Shown one piece after another: positions 8,242 to 17,690 of a stretch of DNA of 37,975 nt. The position numbers were made by a program, and so were the translations under genes. The DNA is taken from the NCBI GenBank assembly GCA_022704145.1, contig JAKJGY010000021.1, forward strand, positions 1-37,975. Direction: 5' to 3'. Position 1 is the stretch's first letter. Every line of letters begins with the position of its first letter. Origin of the DNA: Verrucomicrobiota bacterium. GTDB taxonomy: Bacteria; Verrucomicrobiota; Kiritimatiellia; RFP12; UBA1067. A model generated the notes under the pieces. It had not been told where the DNA came from, searched no databases, and worked only from the letters and a program-made list of their open reading frames with translations.

Positions 8242-9966
8242 CTACTGCTCCTTGATGCTGACCAGGAACTCGGCGTTGCTTTTGGTGTTCTTAATCCGCT
8301 TGACGATCATCTCCATCGACTCGACCGGCGGCACCCCGTTGAGCGCCCGGCGCAGGATCCAGGTCCGGTTCAGCTCCTCAGGATAGAGCAGCAGCTCCTC
8401 CTTACGGGTACCGGACTTCTCGATGTTGATCGCGGGGAACACCCGTTTGTCCACGAGCTGCCGGTCCAGGCAAAGCTCCATGTTGCCCGTGCCCTTGAAC
8501 TCTTCGAAGATCACCTCGTCCATGCGGCTGCCGGTATCGACCAGCGCCGTTGCGATGATCGTCAGGCTGCCGCCCTTCTCGATGTTTCGCGCCGCGCCGA
8601 AAAAGCGCTTAGGCTTGTGCAGCGCGTTGGCGTCCACACCGCCCGACAGGATCTTGCCGCTGTGGGGCTGGACCGTGTTGTAGGCCCGCGCCAGACGGGT
8701 GATGCTGTCCAGCAGGATGACCACGTCCTTGCCGCCCTCGACCTGCCGCTTGGCGACCTCGATCACCATCTCCGCCACCTGGACATGCCGTTCGGGCGCC
8801 TCGTCGAACGTCGAACTCAGCACCTGCGCCTTGGTGTGGCGCTGCATGTCCGTCACCTCTTCGGGGCGCTCGTCGATCAGGAGGATGATCAGCACCGCGT
8901 CCGGATGGTTGGCCGAGATCGCATTGGCGACCTTCTGGAGCAGCACGGTCTTGCCCGTCCGCGGCGGCGCGACGATCAGGCCGCGCTGGCCGAACCCGAT
9001 CGGCGTGAAGATGTCCATCACCCGCATCGAGATCTCGTCCGGCGAGGTCTCGAGCCGGATGCGCCGGTCCGGAAAGAGCGGCGTCAGGCTCTCGTAGTGG
9101 ACGATCCGGCGCGCCTCAGTGGCCTGCTTGCCGTTGACCACGTCAACCCGGCCGAGCGCGAAGAAACGCTCCTTTTCGCGGGGGTCGCGCACCGGCCCCT
9201 CCACCAGATCACCCGTGCGGAGCGCAAACCGGCGCACCTGCGAGGGCGACGCGTAAACGTCCTCGGGGCACTGGAGGTAATTGCTCCTGGGGGAGCGCAG
9301 GAACCCGTACCCGTCAGGGAGGATCTCCAACACGCCGCTGGTGATCACCGTGCCGCCGCGCCTCAGATAACTCCGGATCAGCTCGAAGATGACCTCGTGC
9401 TTGCGCATCGAGGCGATCTCCTCGGGGTTGACGTGCGGCAACAGCTCCATCAGCTCAGACTGCTCCATCTGCTGCAGGTCCGTCAGGTGGATGTCCGGCA
9501 GACGCTCACCGGTGGGCGGGTGATAGGTGTCGCCACCGGCGTTCTGAAAGCCCTCCTGCCCGACGGCGCCCTCCGCATGCGCCTGCTCGCCCGAGGTCGG
9601 GGCCGGCGGGGCCGGCGGCACCGGCGGCATATCGTCATAATCCATCATGCCGTGCGGGTTCGACGGCTTGGCGACGCCGCGGTTCATCCCCCCCCCGCCC
9701 CTGTTATTGTGATGTTTCTGCGGCCGCTGGCGGCCACGGCCGCCGTGGCCCCCTCGGCCGCCGCCGTCGCGGCGGTCGCCACGCTCCGAGGAGGGCCGGG
9801 CCACCTGCCCGCTGGGACGCGGGCCGAACCGGGACCACTTTTGCTGAGGGTTGCCGCCGCCCTGTTCGCGATTCGCCTGCGGCTGACCCTGCGGACCCTG
9901 CTGGCCCTGCGGATGATGCCCCTGGCTGCCACCGCCCTCGTCATGCGCCCCATTCTCAGTACTCAT
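8242..9966 (-). CDS. rho: transcription termination factor Rho with disordered N-terminal extension
   Basis: RNA-dependent ATPase helicase that releases transcripts. The first 130 or so residues are a low-complexity Gly/Gln/Arg/Pro/His extension ([16 protein letters not shown]), of a kind seen in several phyla. Then come the Rho N-terminal helix region, the cold-shock-like RNA-binding fold (GYGFLRS), Walker A APPRTGKT near residue 332, the [10 protein letters not shown] segment and the C-terminal R-loop region [19 protein letters not shown]. Start ATG overlaps the coaE stop by four bases. The extension probably mediates extra RNA binding or phase separation; that is inference. Confidence 0.96.
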   Translation of the reverse strand: MSTENGAHDEGGGSQGHHPQGQQGPQGQPQANREQGGGNPQQKWSRFGPRPSGQVARPSSERGDRRDGGGRGGHGGRGRQRPQKHHNNRGGGGMNRGVAKPSNPHGMMDYDDMPPVPPAPPAPTSGEQAHAEGAVGQEGFQNAGGDTYHPPTGERLPDIHLTDLQQMEQSELMELLPHVNPEEIASMRKHEVIFELIRSYLRRGGTVITSGVLEILPDGYGFLRSPRSNYLQCPEDVYASPSQVRRFALRTGDLVEGPVRDPREKERFFALGRVDVVNGKQATEARRIVHYESLTPLFPDRRIRLETSPDEISMRVMDIFTPIGFGQRGLIVAPPRTGKTVLLQKVANAISANHPDAVLIILLIDERPEEVTDMQRHTKAQVLSSTFDEAPERHVQVAEMVIEVAKRQVEGGKDVVILLDSITRLARAYNTVQPHSGKILSGGVDANALHKPKRFFGAARNIEKGGSLTIIATALVDTGSRMDEVIFEEFKGTGNMELCLDRQLVDKRVFPAINIEKSGTRKEELLLYPEELNRTWILRRALNGVPPVESMEMIVKRIKNTKSNAEFLVSIKEQ

Positions 9967-10559
9967 GCAGAAATCTCCCTCAAGAAACGACAGACACGTT
10001 CGGCCTCTTGCCTCAACTGATCCGCATCTGTCCGATTATCAACGACCAGATGCGACCGGGCGGCCTTATCCGCTACCGGCATCTGGGCGGCCATGCGAGC
10101 GCGCGCCTGACACTCCGTCAGACCGCGTCCCCGCATCAGCCTCTCCAACTGCTCACGCTCTCCCGAGACCAGGCAGACGACCCTATCCCAATCGCCCTCC
10201 CAGCCAGACTCAAATAGCAAAGGGATCACAACGGCCCTGAGCCCGTCGCCTGGCCGGCTGGCCCAGCGCAACAGCTCCTCGCGCACGAGCGGATGAAGCA
10301 CACGGTTCAAGCGCTCCCGTTCCGCAGAATCGGAAAAGACACGCTCGCCCAACACACGCCGGTCTACCGACCCGTCCGGCAACAGCACGCCGTCACCGAA
10401 CAGCTCACGGATCAAAGGCACCGCCCGACCGCCAGGCCCCTCCAGCCGATGCACAACATCGTCCGCGTCGAGCACCTCGACCCCCAGACGCTGGAGAAAC
10501 GTAGAGAACAGACTTTTACCACAGGCGATTCCGCCCGTTATGGCCACACGTAAGCCCAT
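9963..10559 (-). CDS. coaE: dephospho-CoA kinase
   Basis: Catalyses the last step of CoA synthesis, phosphorylating the 3' hydroxyl of dephospho-CoA. The 198-residue P-loop protein has Walker A GGIACGKS at residues 9-16, the family DADDVVH segment, VLHPLV and the [11 protein letters not shown] motif. Its stop overlaps the ATG of rho, so the two are coupled. No obvious ribosome-binding site precedes the ATG. It is the first gene of the coaE-rho unit. Confidence 0.94.
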   Translation of the reverse strand: MGLRVAITGGIACGKSLFSTFLQRLGVEVLDADDVVHRLEGPGGRAVPLIRELFGDGVLLPDGSVDRRVLGERVFSDSAERERLNRVLHPLVREELLRWASRPGDGLRAVVIPLLFESGWEGDWDRVVCLVSGEREQLERLMRGRGLTECQARARMAAQMPVADKAARSHLVVDNRTDADQLRQEAERVCRFLREISA

Positions 10560-10747
10560 CAGGAATCACGATGTCGGCCCGGAGGACACCCGTCCCCATC
10601 AGGGCCAAGCCCAAAGAAAGGGCTCACCACCCGCCCGCATCCGCAAGGCCTTCGCACACCGTAACACAGCCGACTAGGCCGCTATCCGGAAACGCCGACA
10701 CCCGCAAACGACTGGCCTCTTGTATGGCCGACACCCGTCTCACACAC

Positions 10748-10770
10748 GGGCCTGTCCAACGGACAGGCCC
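10748..10770 (-). terminator. hairpin after the pilus/secretin operon
   Basis: A perfect ten-base stem (GGGCCTGTCC / GGACAGGCCC) with a three-base loop lies 37 bp past the secretin stop. There is no T-tract on the minus strand, so it is either a weak intrinsic terminator or an mRNA 3'-end stabiliser used with Rho. The rest of the 10560-10806 spacer, upstream of coaE, shows no gene and no clear promoter; it includes a GTCGGCCCGGAGG string also found in the 4727-4875 element. Confidence 0.5.
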
Positions 10771-10806
10771 GCAGTTTCGACTTTAAGTACGGAGCGCGAG
10801 GCCCGC

Positions 10807-13800
10807 TCAGGGCGCCGCCGTCGCCGCTCCCTCAGTTGCCGGCGCGGTCAGGGCCGAAGGCAGATTACCGCCCGAGAGCAACGGCGACTCGCCGCCGCTC
10901 ACACGCACCGCACGGCCAGCAGGATCGACCAGCCGGGCCGTGACGAACACCAACAGATTACGCTTGTCGGACTCCTCCGAGCGGCTGCGGAACAGACGGC
11001 CGAGATACGGGATATCGCCCAAGAAGGGGATCTTGTCCTCAATCGTCTTACGCGCCTCTGTGATCAGACCGCCCATGACCACCGTCGCGCCATTGTAGAT
11101 CGAGAGCTGCGTGGAGACCGAACGCACGTGGAAGAACGGCTGCTCCATGGGCAGCTCGGTGTAAGCCGTCTCGGTAACCACCGTCTGAGTCGGATTGAGG
11201 AGGAGTTCCTGCGCGGTCGCGGGACGGTACACATTCTTCGGGATCTTGGTGCCGTAATTTTTCCAGACCGGCTCCGAGACGACCTGCGGGTTGAGCAGGA
11301 GGTTGATCATCTGGCCCTCCGCCGAAACCTCGGGCACGACCTGCAGGATCACGCCCACCTCGCGCATCTCGAAGTTCTGCGGCTCCACCATCGCCAGAGG
11401 CTCGCCCGAGCCGCCGCTGTTGATGCTGCTGCCGGAGTTGCCCTGCTGCGAGATCTGAACCTCGAACTCGGTGGGGTAGATATACTCCGTGACCACCTTC
11501 ATGATCGCCTCCTGGCCGGACTTGGTGACGACTTTCGGCGCGGAGAGCAGGTCGGTGTCGGAACGCTGGCTGAGCATGTGGAGGATCATCGAGATGTCGG
11601 CGTTGCCCATGAACGCGTTGAGACGCATGAACTGGTCGTTCGTGCTCTTGCCCTCTCCCGAGATCGGGTTGCCGGGCGTGCTCAGATAACGGGATCCCAT
11701 GCTATAGGTGGTCCCGTCGATCGCGTTCAGGCTCATGTTGTGGCCGTTGGCGGCCGCCGTGCCATACTGCCCGGCGCCGATCGCGATCGGCTGAAGCCCG
11801 TCAACCGTGTTAACATAGCCGACGCCCGAAGCCGTACCCGGCCGCGTATACGGGGCGTAGCCCATCAGCGGGGTCACGCCGTCAGAGGCGAACAGCAGGT
11901 TTCCGGCCGCGTCGGTCAACTGGACGGGTTTGTTGCTGAACTCCTTGAGGTTCAGCGCCTTGTCAAGGAATCCGCCCGCGTTGAAATTGAAGTCGCTGTT
12001 CAGCAGCCACTCGAAACCGAGCGAGTTGAGGTCTTTCTGCGAAACCTCGACGAAGCGCGCCTCGATCTCGATCAGGCGAGGCGTGACATTCAGATCCTCC
12101 AGAACCTGCTCGAAGACCGCGAGCTGCTCGGCCGTGTTCGTCACGCGGAGCTTGCCGATCGTGGCCATATAGGAGATCGAGGAGCCGTCCGGCCAGGTCA
12201 CGCCCATCTTCTGGAAGAAGTCCTTCCAGTCCTGGCGGCTGTCCATGTTCGTCGTGCCGATGAAGGTGTTGTCGGCATTGCCAGCATTTGCGTTCGCGCC
12301 CATCTCGCTGGAGGCAGCGCCCAGACGGTCGCTGAGCGACGGCAGCACATTATAGGAGCGCGTGACCAGCAGGTCGTCCGGATCGTCGGCGGGCACGATC
12401 ATGACGATATTACCGCGGATGCGGAACTTCATGCTGGTGACGTCGCAGACGAGCTTGAGCGCGTCCCACAGGTTGATGAAGCGCGCGCTGAGCGCCGGGA
12501 TCACCGGAACGCCAGGCGCGGCTGCGGGGGCGGCCCCGGAGAAGATGTCGGTCTCGGCGGGCGCGGCGGGCTGTGCGCCCCCTGCGGCGGTCTTCAGCTT
12601 GAGCACCAGGTTGACGCCACGCTGCTCGACCGGAATCTCGGGGTTGTCGTAGTCCCGGCTGGCCTGCTTAAAGAAATCGACGGCGTCGATGATCGTGGCC
12701 GGGGGCCGGAACGTGACCTCCGGGATGACGATCTCGCGCAGCTTCTTGGAGATGATCTGCTCATCGGACTTGCCGACGCTGATGTCCTTGACCAGTTCCT
12801 TGGTGCCGAGGTCCATCTTACCGCCCTTCGGCATCTGCGAACTCTCGATCGCATAGCGCTCCGGCGTCCAGATCTTACGGACGTCCTTGATCATCAGGCT
12901 GCGGGTCGCCTCGAACTCCACGTCAGCTACGGCATGCATGCGCTCGGCGATCTGGTCGCGCAGCCCCATCGCCTCAACATTGTGCGGGTTGTCACGCAGG
13001 ATCAGCTCGCACTCCTCAAGCGCTTTGTCGTACTCGGCGGTCACATAGTACTGCCGGGAACGCCGCAGGCGCTTGCGGATATCGTCACGGCTGGTCTTAT
13101 ATTCCGGCTCATTGATCCGGTGGGAGATACTGGAGGCGTCGACAGCATCTTTGGCTGCGGGTTTCTTGAGCGCCTCCAACAGGCGTGCGGCCTGCGGATG
13201 GCCGCGCTCCTGGGCCTGGGTCGCCAACGGCACGGCCTTATCAATGTCGCCCTGCTTCATGGTCAGCTTGGCCTCGCGATAGAGGGCCTCTGCCATACCC
13301 TGCGAGGCTTCGGTGCGCGCCGCCTGATTGGCGGGACGGTTGCCGATAAACTCCAACGCCTGCTTATACTGCTCGCGCGCCAGAGGATAATCGCCGTCGC
13401 GCAGCGCCTTACGCGCGGTCTCGAGCGACGCGAACCCGTGATCGTCCAAAGACTTGCGACGGATTGTCTCCAGCACGACCAGCTCGGAGACCAGGTTATC
13501 ACGGTCCGCCCCGTCGGCCACCGCAGGCTGCTCAGCGGCAGGCGCGGGCGCGGCGGGTGCCTCGGCCACAGGCGCGGGCGCGGCAGGAGCCTCGACCACA
13601 GGCGCGGGCGCGGCAGGGGCCTCGGCCACAGGCGCGGGCGCGGCGGGGGCCTCGACCACAGGCGCGGGCGCGGCGGGTTGCTCCATGGCGGGCGGCTCCG
13701 CGACAGGCGCGGGCGCGGGCTCCTCTTTACGCGGGGCCTCCACGGCTGGCTTCGGCTGGGCCGCAGGATTCAGGAGCGCATCCAGCTCGTCTTGAGCGCT

Positions 13801-13872
13801 CAGATTCGTCACGATCCCGCACGCGACCGCCGAAACTCTCAGCGTCAATAACCACCTTGAACTGTGCGTCAT
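10807..13872 (-). CDS. secretin (PilQ/GspD-like, Amuc_1098-type)
   Basis: Outer-membrane secretin channel of 1021 residues. The signal peptide (residues 1-26, ending LSAQ) is followed by a Pro/Ala-rich tandem-repeat linker (about 60-115), then a helical TPR-like region (about 120-330), secretin N-domains (about 420-600) and the C-terminal secretin core with ADISMILHMLSQRSDTDLLSAPKVVTKSGQ. The closing part is GGLITEARKTIEDKIPFLGDIPYLGRLF, the classic secretin signature. AGGAG lies nine bases before the start. It is the last gene of the cluster and corresponds in size and order to Amuc_1098 of Akkermansia. The pilus ATPases and pilins are not in this window. Confidence 0.9.
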   Translation of the reverse strand: MTHSSRWLLTLRVSAVACGIVTNLSAQDELDALLNPAAQPKPAVEAPRKEEPAPAPVAEPPAMEQPAAPAPVVEAPAAPAPVAEAPAAPAPVVEAPAAPAPVAEAPAAPAPAAEQPAVADGADRDNLVSELVVLETIRRKSLDDHGFASLETARKALRDGDYPLAREQYKQALEFIGNRPANQAARTEASQGMAEALYREAKLTMKQGDIDKAVPLATQAQERGHPQAARLLEALKKPAAKDAVDASSISHRINEPEYKTSRDDIRKRLRRSRQYYVTAEYDKALEECELILRDNPHNVEAMGLRDQIAERMHAVADVEFEATRSLMIKDVRKIWTPERYAIESSQMPKGGKMDLGTKELVKDISVGKSDEQIISKKLREIVIPEVTFRPPATIIDAVDFFKQASRDYDNPEIPVEQRGVNLVLKLKTAAGGAQPAAPAETDIFSGAAPAAAPGVPVIPALSARFINLWDALKLVCDVTSMKFRIRGNIVMIVPADDPDDLLVTRSYNVLPSLSDRLGAASSEMGANANAGNADNTFIGTTNMDSRQDWKDFFQKMGVTWPDGSSISYMATIGKLRVTNTAEQLAVFEQVLEDLNVTPRLIEIEARFVEVSQKDLNSLGFEWLLNSDFNFNAGGFLDKALNLKEFSNKPVQLTDAAGNLLFASDGVTPLMGYAPYTRPGTASGVGYVNTVDGLQPIAIGAGQYGTAAANGHNMSLNAIDGTTYSMGSRYLSTPGNPISGEGKSTNDQFMRLNAFMGNADISMILHMLSQRSDTDLLSAPKVVTKSGQEAIMKVVTEYIYPTEFEVQISQQGNSGSSINSGGSGEPLAMVEPQNFEMREVGVILQVVPEVSAEGQMINLLLNPQVVSEPVWKNYGTKIPKNVYRPATAQELLLNPTQTVVTETAYTELPMEQPFFHVRSVSTQLSIYNGATVVMGGLITEARKTIEDKIPFLGDIPYLGRLFRSRSEESDKRNLLVFVTARLVDPAGRAVRVSGGESPLLSGGNLPSALTAPATEGAATAAP
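13541..13684 (-). repeat. 30-bp tandem repeats in the secretin linker
   Basis: Four full 30-bp units starting at 13541, 13571, 13601 and 13631, plus a partial fifth, encode repeats of APAPVAEAPA or APAPVVEAPA. Valine and alanine variants alternate, which implies a 60-bp higher-order duplication. The peptide is a flexible, proline-rich periplasmic linker; copy number is likely to vary between strains. Confidence 0.85.
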
Positions 13873-13953
13873 CTGGGGAGACTCCTCTTTGTGTGGCAGC
13901 TTTTTACCCTATGAACAGTAAAATGGAAGCTAACTATACCCCGATTCCGGAAA

Positions 13954-15030
13954 CTAATCAAGCTTCCGAACAACTTTTGTTTCATCCGTCTTCACATTCC
14001 GGATCACGGCCTCGGTCTTGGTGTTGTCCACCGACTCCACCCGGTACGTCTCCTCGCGGAGTTTGAACGTGCCGCCCTCCAGGGCTGACACCTCTGTACC
14101 ATCGAGCGGCAGGGTGAAGACCGCTTCGATATCCGTGACCATCCCACGCTCATTGACTTTCAGCGTCAGCTCCTTGCCGTCGGACTTCCGCTTGACGGTG
14201 GTTGTGGAGACGTCCACCTTCATCGGGATACCGGGCGTAAGCGGGTTGGGCCGCTCCTCAAACTTGACGGTCGCGCGGCCGGCCACGTAATCGGTCTCGC
14301 CGATCGGCTGCCCTTCGCGCACCCAGAACGTGCGGGGGTTCGGCCCGGCCAGGTTAAACACAAGCTGGTTGCCGTCGGGCATGGTGTTGACGGCGCTGAA
14401 GACCAGCGGCAGACGCTTGCCCCTCAGCTCTTTCACGCGCAGCAGGTTGACGATGGACGGATGGCTCTTGGCGTCCTTAGGATCCGTCTTCGCCTGATAC
14501 TCCTCCACATTCGTGAACCCGTCGCCGTCAAGATCGCCCTTGGCGTCGGACGGATCCTGCGGGTTCAGGCCGAGCGCGTTCTCCAGCTTGTCGGGGATGC
14601 CGTCGCGGTCGGTGTCGATGCCGTCGCCTTGGGGCGCCTTGACCAGGGCGGGCTGCGGCGCTTCGCAGAAGGGGCAGACGGCCGCCTCGAAGGGGATCGG
14701 CTTCTGGCAAGGCCCGCTGACGCAGGCGACGCGGCGCTCGGGCGTCAGGAAGCCGGCCCGCTGGGCGTCGTCCGAAGGCGGAAGCTGGAAAGGCGTACGG
14801 ATCTGCTTGAGCGCATCCTCATACTCCCCCATGTCCATGGCGGGCATCACAGCCGCCTGCGGCTTGCGACGGCTCAGCTCACCCTCGAAGGCCGTCTCGC
14901 TGCGCCGCCGCTCGGCGCCCGCGCTGGTCAGGTAATAGAGCGAGACCGCGAGCAGAACCAGCACGAGCACAGCCACGATCTTGTCATAGTGGCGGACAAC
15001 AGGCAGGTTGGTGTTCAGTTTCAGGGCCAC
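13954..15030 (-). CDS. Amuc_1099-like membrane-anchored protein with TSP3 repeats
   Basis: The 358-residue protein has one N-terminal TM helix (about residues 17-35). A four-cysteine knuckle follows (C103, C108, C119, C122; CPFC), then thrombospondin type-3-like calcium-binding repeats at about 136-178 (DTDRDGIPDKLENALGLNP, DLDGDGFTNVEEY). The C-terminal beta-rich half includes LVFNLAGPNPRTFWVREGQ, which resembles PilP-type domains. It starts three bases after the stop of the PilO-like gene. By position it equals Amuc_1099 and is probably the inner-membrane/periplasmic link to the secretin. The calcium motif suggests metal-dependent assembly; this is inferred. Confidence 0.75.
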   Translation of the reverse strand: MALKLNTNLPVVRHYDKIVAVLVLVLLAVSLYYLTSAGAERRRSETAFEGELSRRKPQAAVMPAMDMGEYEDALKQIRTPFQLPPSDDAQRAGFLTPERRVACVSGPCQKPIPFEAAVCPFCEAPQPALVKAPQGDGIDTDRDGIPDKLENALGLNPQDPSDAKGDLDGDGFTNVEEYQAKTDPKDAKSHPSIVNLLRVKELRGKRLPLVFSAVNTMPDGNQLVFNLAGPNPRTFWVREGQPIGETDYVAGRATVKFEERPNPLTPGIPMKVDVSTTTVKRKSDGKELTLKVNERGMVTDIEAVFTLPLDGTEVSALEGGTFKLREETYRVESVDNTKTEAVIRNVKTDETKVVRKLD

Positions 15031-15033
15031 GGC

Positions 15034-15996
15034 TTACACTCCTTCGAACGAGTAGACGTCGAGGTCAAGCCTCACGCTCAGGGGCGGCTCAAGCTCGGGA
15101 TCGGTCACGATGCGGTCAACATGCGAGAGGGCGGACAGGTCCGCCGGGGCAGGCGCGCTGCCGTCAGCCGCAGCCGGCTCGGAACCCGGCCTGTCCTTCT
15201 TGCGGCTCTCGCGCAGCGCGAGGGGATCCGCCGTCTTGTGAAACTCCGCCTCCGCCACCACCACGAACAGATCCAGCGCCGCCAACCGGTTGAGAGCGTC
15301 AACAAAGGCCCCGGGCCGGGCCTTAAACTCGAAGGAGAAACGCTGCTTGGAGAAGAGCCCCTGACCCGCATCCTGCGTCGCCACACGCGCGGCCGCACGG
15401 CCGGCGCCCTTCCTCCTGCCGCGCGGCGCCGCATCCTCCACCGCCTGCTCGGCCATCCCATCGTCGAAGGCCTCGCGCCCCACCTTATCCAGGCTGAGGA
15501 TGTTCGCGGCATACAGGGCCTGGCAGACCTGCTCGATCACCGCAAGCTGTCCGCTCAGCCGGGCCACATGCTCCTTCTCTGGCAACCGGTCCTCGCCCAG
15601 ATACTTATCGAAGCCGAACTTGAAGCCGGCCTCCACAACCTTGCCCTTCACCGCACCGGTCTGCGCGGAGAGCGCGCGGACCTTGGCCTGCAGGCTCTGC
15701 TTGAAGACCGCGGGCGTCTGATCCTCCAGCGGGATATCCCCGCGGTGCACGAGGTTGGACGCGGACGCGAGCCAGGCCTCCAACGCCCCGCGGTCTTCCC
15801 GCACGCGGGCGATATTCTCATCGCTGGGGTAGGGCTTGGCGCCATAGAGGCTCAGCAACTGGTCGTAGTCCTGGTTGCGGGCCTCCTCCGCCTCGCCACA
15901 GTCCCCCATGGCCTTGATCAGAAATCCGCCAACCCCAAGGCAGGCCAGCCCGAGCACCGCCGCCATCGCTATCAGGATGATGTTCTGCCGTTTCAT
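15034..15996 (-). CDS. PilO-like protein (Amuc_1100 type)
   Basis: A 320-residue protein with a single N-terminal TM helix (about residues 6-28), a coiled-coil/helical periplasmic stretch, and a C-terminal ferredoxin-like region ending LSVRLDLDVYSFEGV. That arrangement and length match Amuc_1100 (317 residues), the Akkermansia surface protein structurally related to PilO. A central Gly/Arg/Ala-rich linker (about 190-210) separates two folded parts. The start overlaps the PilM-PilN stop by four bases. Its expected role is alignment-complex assembly between inner membrane and secretin. The Akkermansia protein's host-signalling activity cannot be assumed here. Confidence 0.75.
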   Translation of the reverse strand: MKRQNIILIAMAAVLGLACLGVGGFLIKAMGDCGEAEEARNQDYDQLLSLYGAKPYPSDENIARVREDRGALEAWLASASNLVHRGDIPLEDQTPAVFKQSLQAKVRALSAQTGAVKGKVVEAGFKFGFDKYLGEDRLPEKEHVARLSGQLAVIEQVCQALYAANILSLDKVGREAFDDGMAEQAVEDAAPRGRRKGAGRAAARVATQDAGQGLFSKQRFSFEFKARPGAFVDALNRLAALDLFVVVAEAEFHKTADPLALRESRKKDRPGSEPAAADGSAPAPADLSALSHVDRIVTDPELEPPLSVRLDLDVYSFEGV

Positions 15997-17690
15997 TTCT
16001 CGTTCGCACCCTTCGGGCCGGAGGCCTCCGCCAGCTTCGCCTCGATTGTGAACTCGATCAGGAAGGCCTCGATGTCTTTGACGCCGACGATCTGGATATC
16101 CTGCGGGCCCTTCCCGAAGACCGCCTGGCTCCGCAGCGCCTCGCTCAGCTCCTCGGCCGCCGTTGCCTTACGTCCCGCCGCCAGCGCCTTCGCCTCGATC
16201 GCCTTGAGCTTGTCGGACCAGCCGCGCCCGACGATCCGCACGCCTGTGACCTCGCCCGCCTCATCCTTGATCGGCGCCAGGTCTGTCAGCCACATCCCCT
16301 CGAACAGGCTCTTGCGGATCGCGGCCACGCGCTTCTGCCAGGCGCTCCGCGAGGCGACCACCGCCCGTACCGCATCGGCCTTGCGCTGCACCTCGGCACG
16401 CTCCCGCAACGCCTCGTCCATCCGCTTCTTCATGCGGTTGGCCGCAGTCAGGTCACGCTCCACCACCACCTTCTGGTCGGCGTACAGCCTGCCCATCTGC
16501 CGCTCATACAGCGTCCACGTGCCGAGGCTCAGCAGGACCCCCGCCGCAGCCAGCCCGAAATAGGGCATGCGCTTCATGAAGGACTTATGCTTGGCGATCT
16601 CCGGCGGCATCAGGTTGATCTCGATCGGGCAGGCCAGCGAGCGGCGCAACGCCAGTCCGACCGTCTCCGCCAGCACGAACGCGTCCGTCGCCGCCTTCTC
16701 GCGGTTCACGCGCGGCCCGACCGCAACGTTGAGGAAGGGGTTCAGGTGCGTGACCTCGATCTGCAGCTTCTCACGGAAGAAGGTGTCGAGGTGCGGCAGC
16801 ACCGCCGAACCGCCCGTCAAAAGCAGCCGCACCGGGGCCGTGCCGCCCTGCTGGCTCCGGTAAAAGTTGACCGAACGACTGATCTCGGCGTGCAGGCGCG
16901 TCACCACATTGCGCACGATCTTCGACACCCGGTCCGCCTGGTCGTCCTCGCTCGCGTAGACGCCTCCCAGCGAGACGAAGCCCTGCTCGCGCTTCAGCCG
17001 CTCGGCCTCCGCCAACGGGACCTGGAAACTCTTGGCCAGCTCCTGCGTGATGGCGTTGCCCGCCACCGGGATGCAGCGGCTGTAGATCTTCTCGTCCTCG
17101 ACAAAAATCAGGTTGGTCGAACGCGCCCCGATATCGAGCACGACCGAACACCCCGTCAGATCCGGGTAGCTGTACCGCAGCGCGTTGCACAACGCCATCG
17201 GAGCGACGTCGACCACCTCAGGCTCCAGGCCGGCCGCCACGACCGCGCCCGTGATCTCGCGCACATTGTCGACCTTGGCCGCCACAATCATCGCGCTCTG
17301 CTCGCCCGTGGCGTCGTCGCCGATGAACTGGTGGTTCCAGACGATCTCGTCCATCGGGAAGGGGACGTTCTGCTCCACCTCGTACTGCACCATCTGCAGC
17401 AGCTTCTCGCGGCCCACCGCAGGCAGCCGCACAAAACGGGGGAAGACCACCTGCCCGGAAAGCGAAAGCATCAGCGGCGCCCGCCGGATGCCGCGCGCCT
17501 TCATGATCTCCCGGATCGCGGCCGTGATGCTCGCCGCCGAAGAGCCCCCCTCACTGTCCGGATCCACGCCTAAGTCGCCCACGCCGTAGTTCGTCAACTC
17601 CGGCGCGCGACCGCTCCGCACATGGAATTCGGCCAGAACAACTTTGCTCGCGCCTACGTTCAGCGCGAGGATGCGGTCTGAGGCAAACAC
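15993..17690 (-). CDS. PilM-PilN fusion, pilus assembly protein
   Basis: Residues 1-350 are a PilM-type actin-fold ATPase: LALNVGASKVVLAEF, a EVEQNVPFPMDE segment, and SVVLDIGARSTNLIF near 182-196, with LLTGGSAVLPHLD near 290. Residues 355-363 (PIEINLMPP) are the PilN-type cytoplasmic motif that normally docks into PilM. They are followed directly by a TM helix (about 376-395) and a periplasmic coiled coil plus ferredoxin-like domain. PilM and PilN are therefore fused in one 565-residue chain. The gene corresponds to Amuc_1101, overlaps the PilO-like gene by four bases, and its own start overlaps the stop of the first gene by one base. Confidence 0.88.
   Translation of the reverse strand: MFASDRILALNVGASKVVLAEFHVRSGRAPELTNYGVGDLGVDPDSEGGSSAASITAAIREIMKARGIRRAPLMLSLSGQVVFPRFVRLPAVGREKLLQMVQYEVEQNVPFPMDEIVWNHQFIGDDATGEQSAMIVAAKVDNVREITGAVVAAGLEPEVVDVAPMALCNALRYSYPDLTGCSVVLDIGARSTNLIFVEDEKIYSRCIPVAGNAITQELAKSFQVPLAEAERLKREQGFVSLGGVYASEDDQADRVSKIVRNVVTRLHAEISRSVNFYRSQQGGTAPVRLLLTGGSAVLPHLDTFFREKLQIEVTHLNPFLNVAVGPRVNREKAATDAFVLAETVGLALRRSLACPIEINLMPPEIAKHKSFMKRMPYFGLAAAGVLLSLGTWTLYERQMGRLYADQKVVVERDLTAANRMKKRMDEALRERAEVQRKADAVRAVVASRSAWQKRVAAIRKSLFEGMWLTDLAPIKDEAGEVTGVRIVGRGWSDKLKAIEAKALAAGRKATAAEELSEALRSQAVFGKGPQDIQIVGVKDIEAFLIEFTIEAKLAEASGPKGANEK

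Noticed and set aside
13541-13684. Regular 30-bp repeats as a CRISPR array
   Set aside because: Repeats are contiguous without spacers and stay in frame inside the secretin gene.
10720-13851. Very long plus-strand open frame (over 1000 codons) opposite the secretin gene
   Set aside because: Composition is Arg/His/Leu-rich with no recognisable domain; it is a GC-driven shadow of the secretin. The same applies to long opposite frames at 4935-6158, 8185-10020, 14461-16563, 24816-27035 and 35241-36773.
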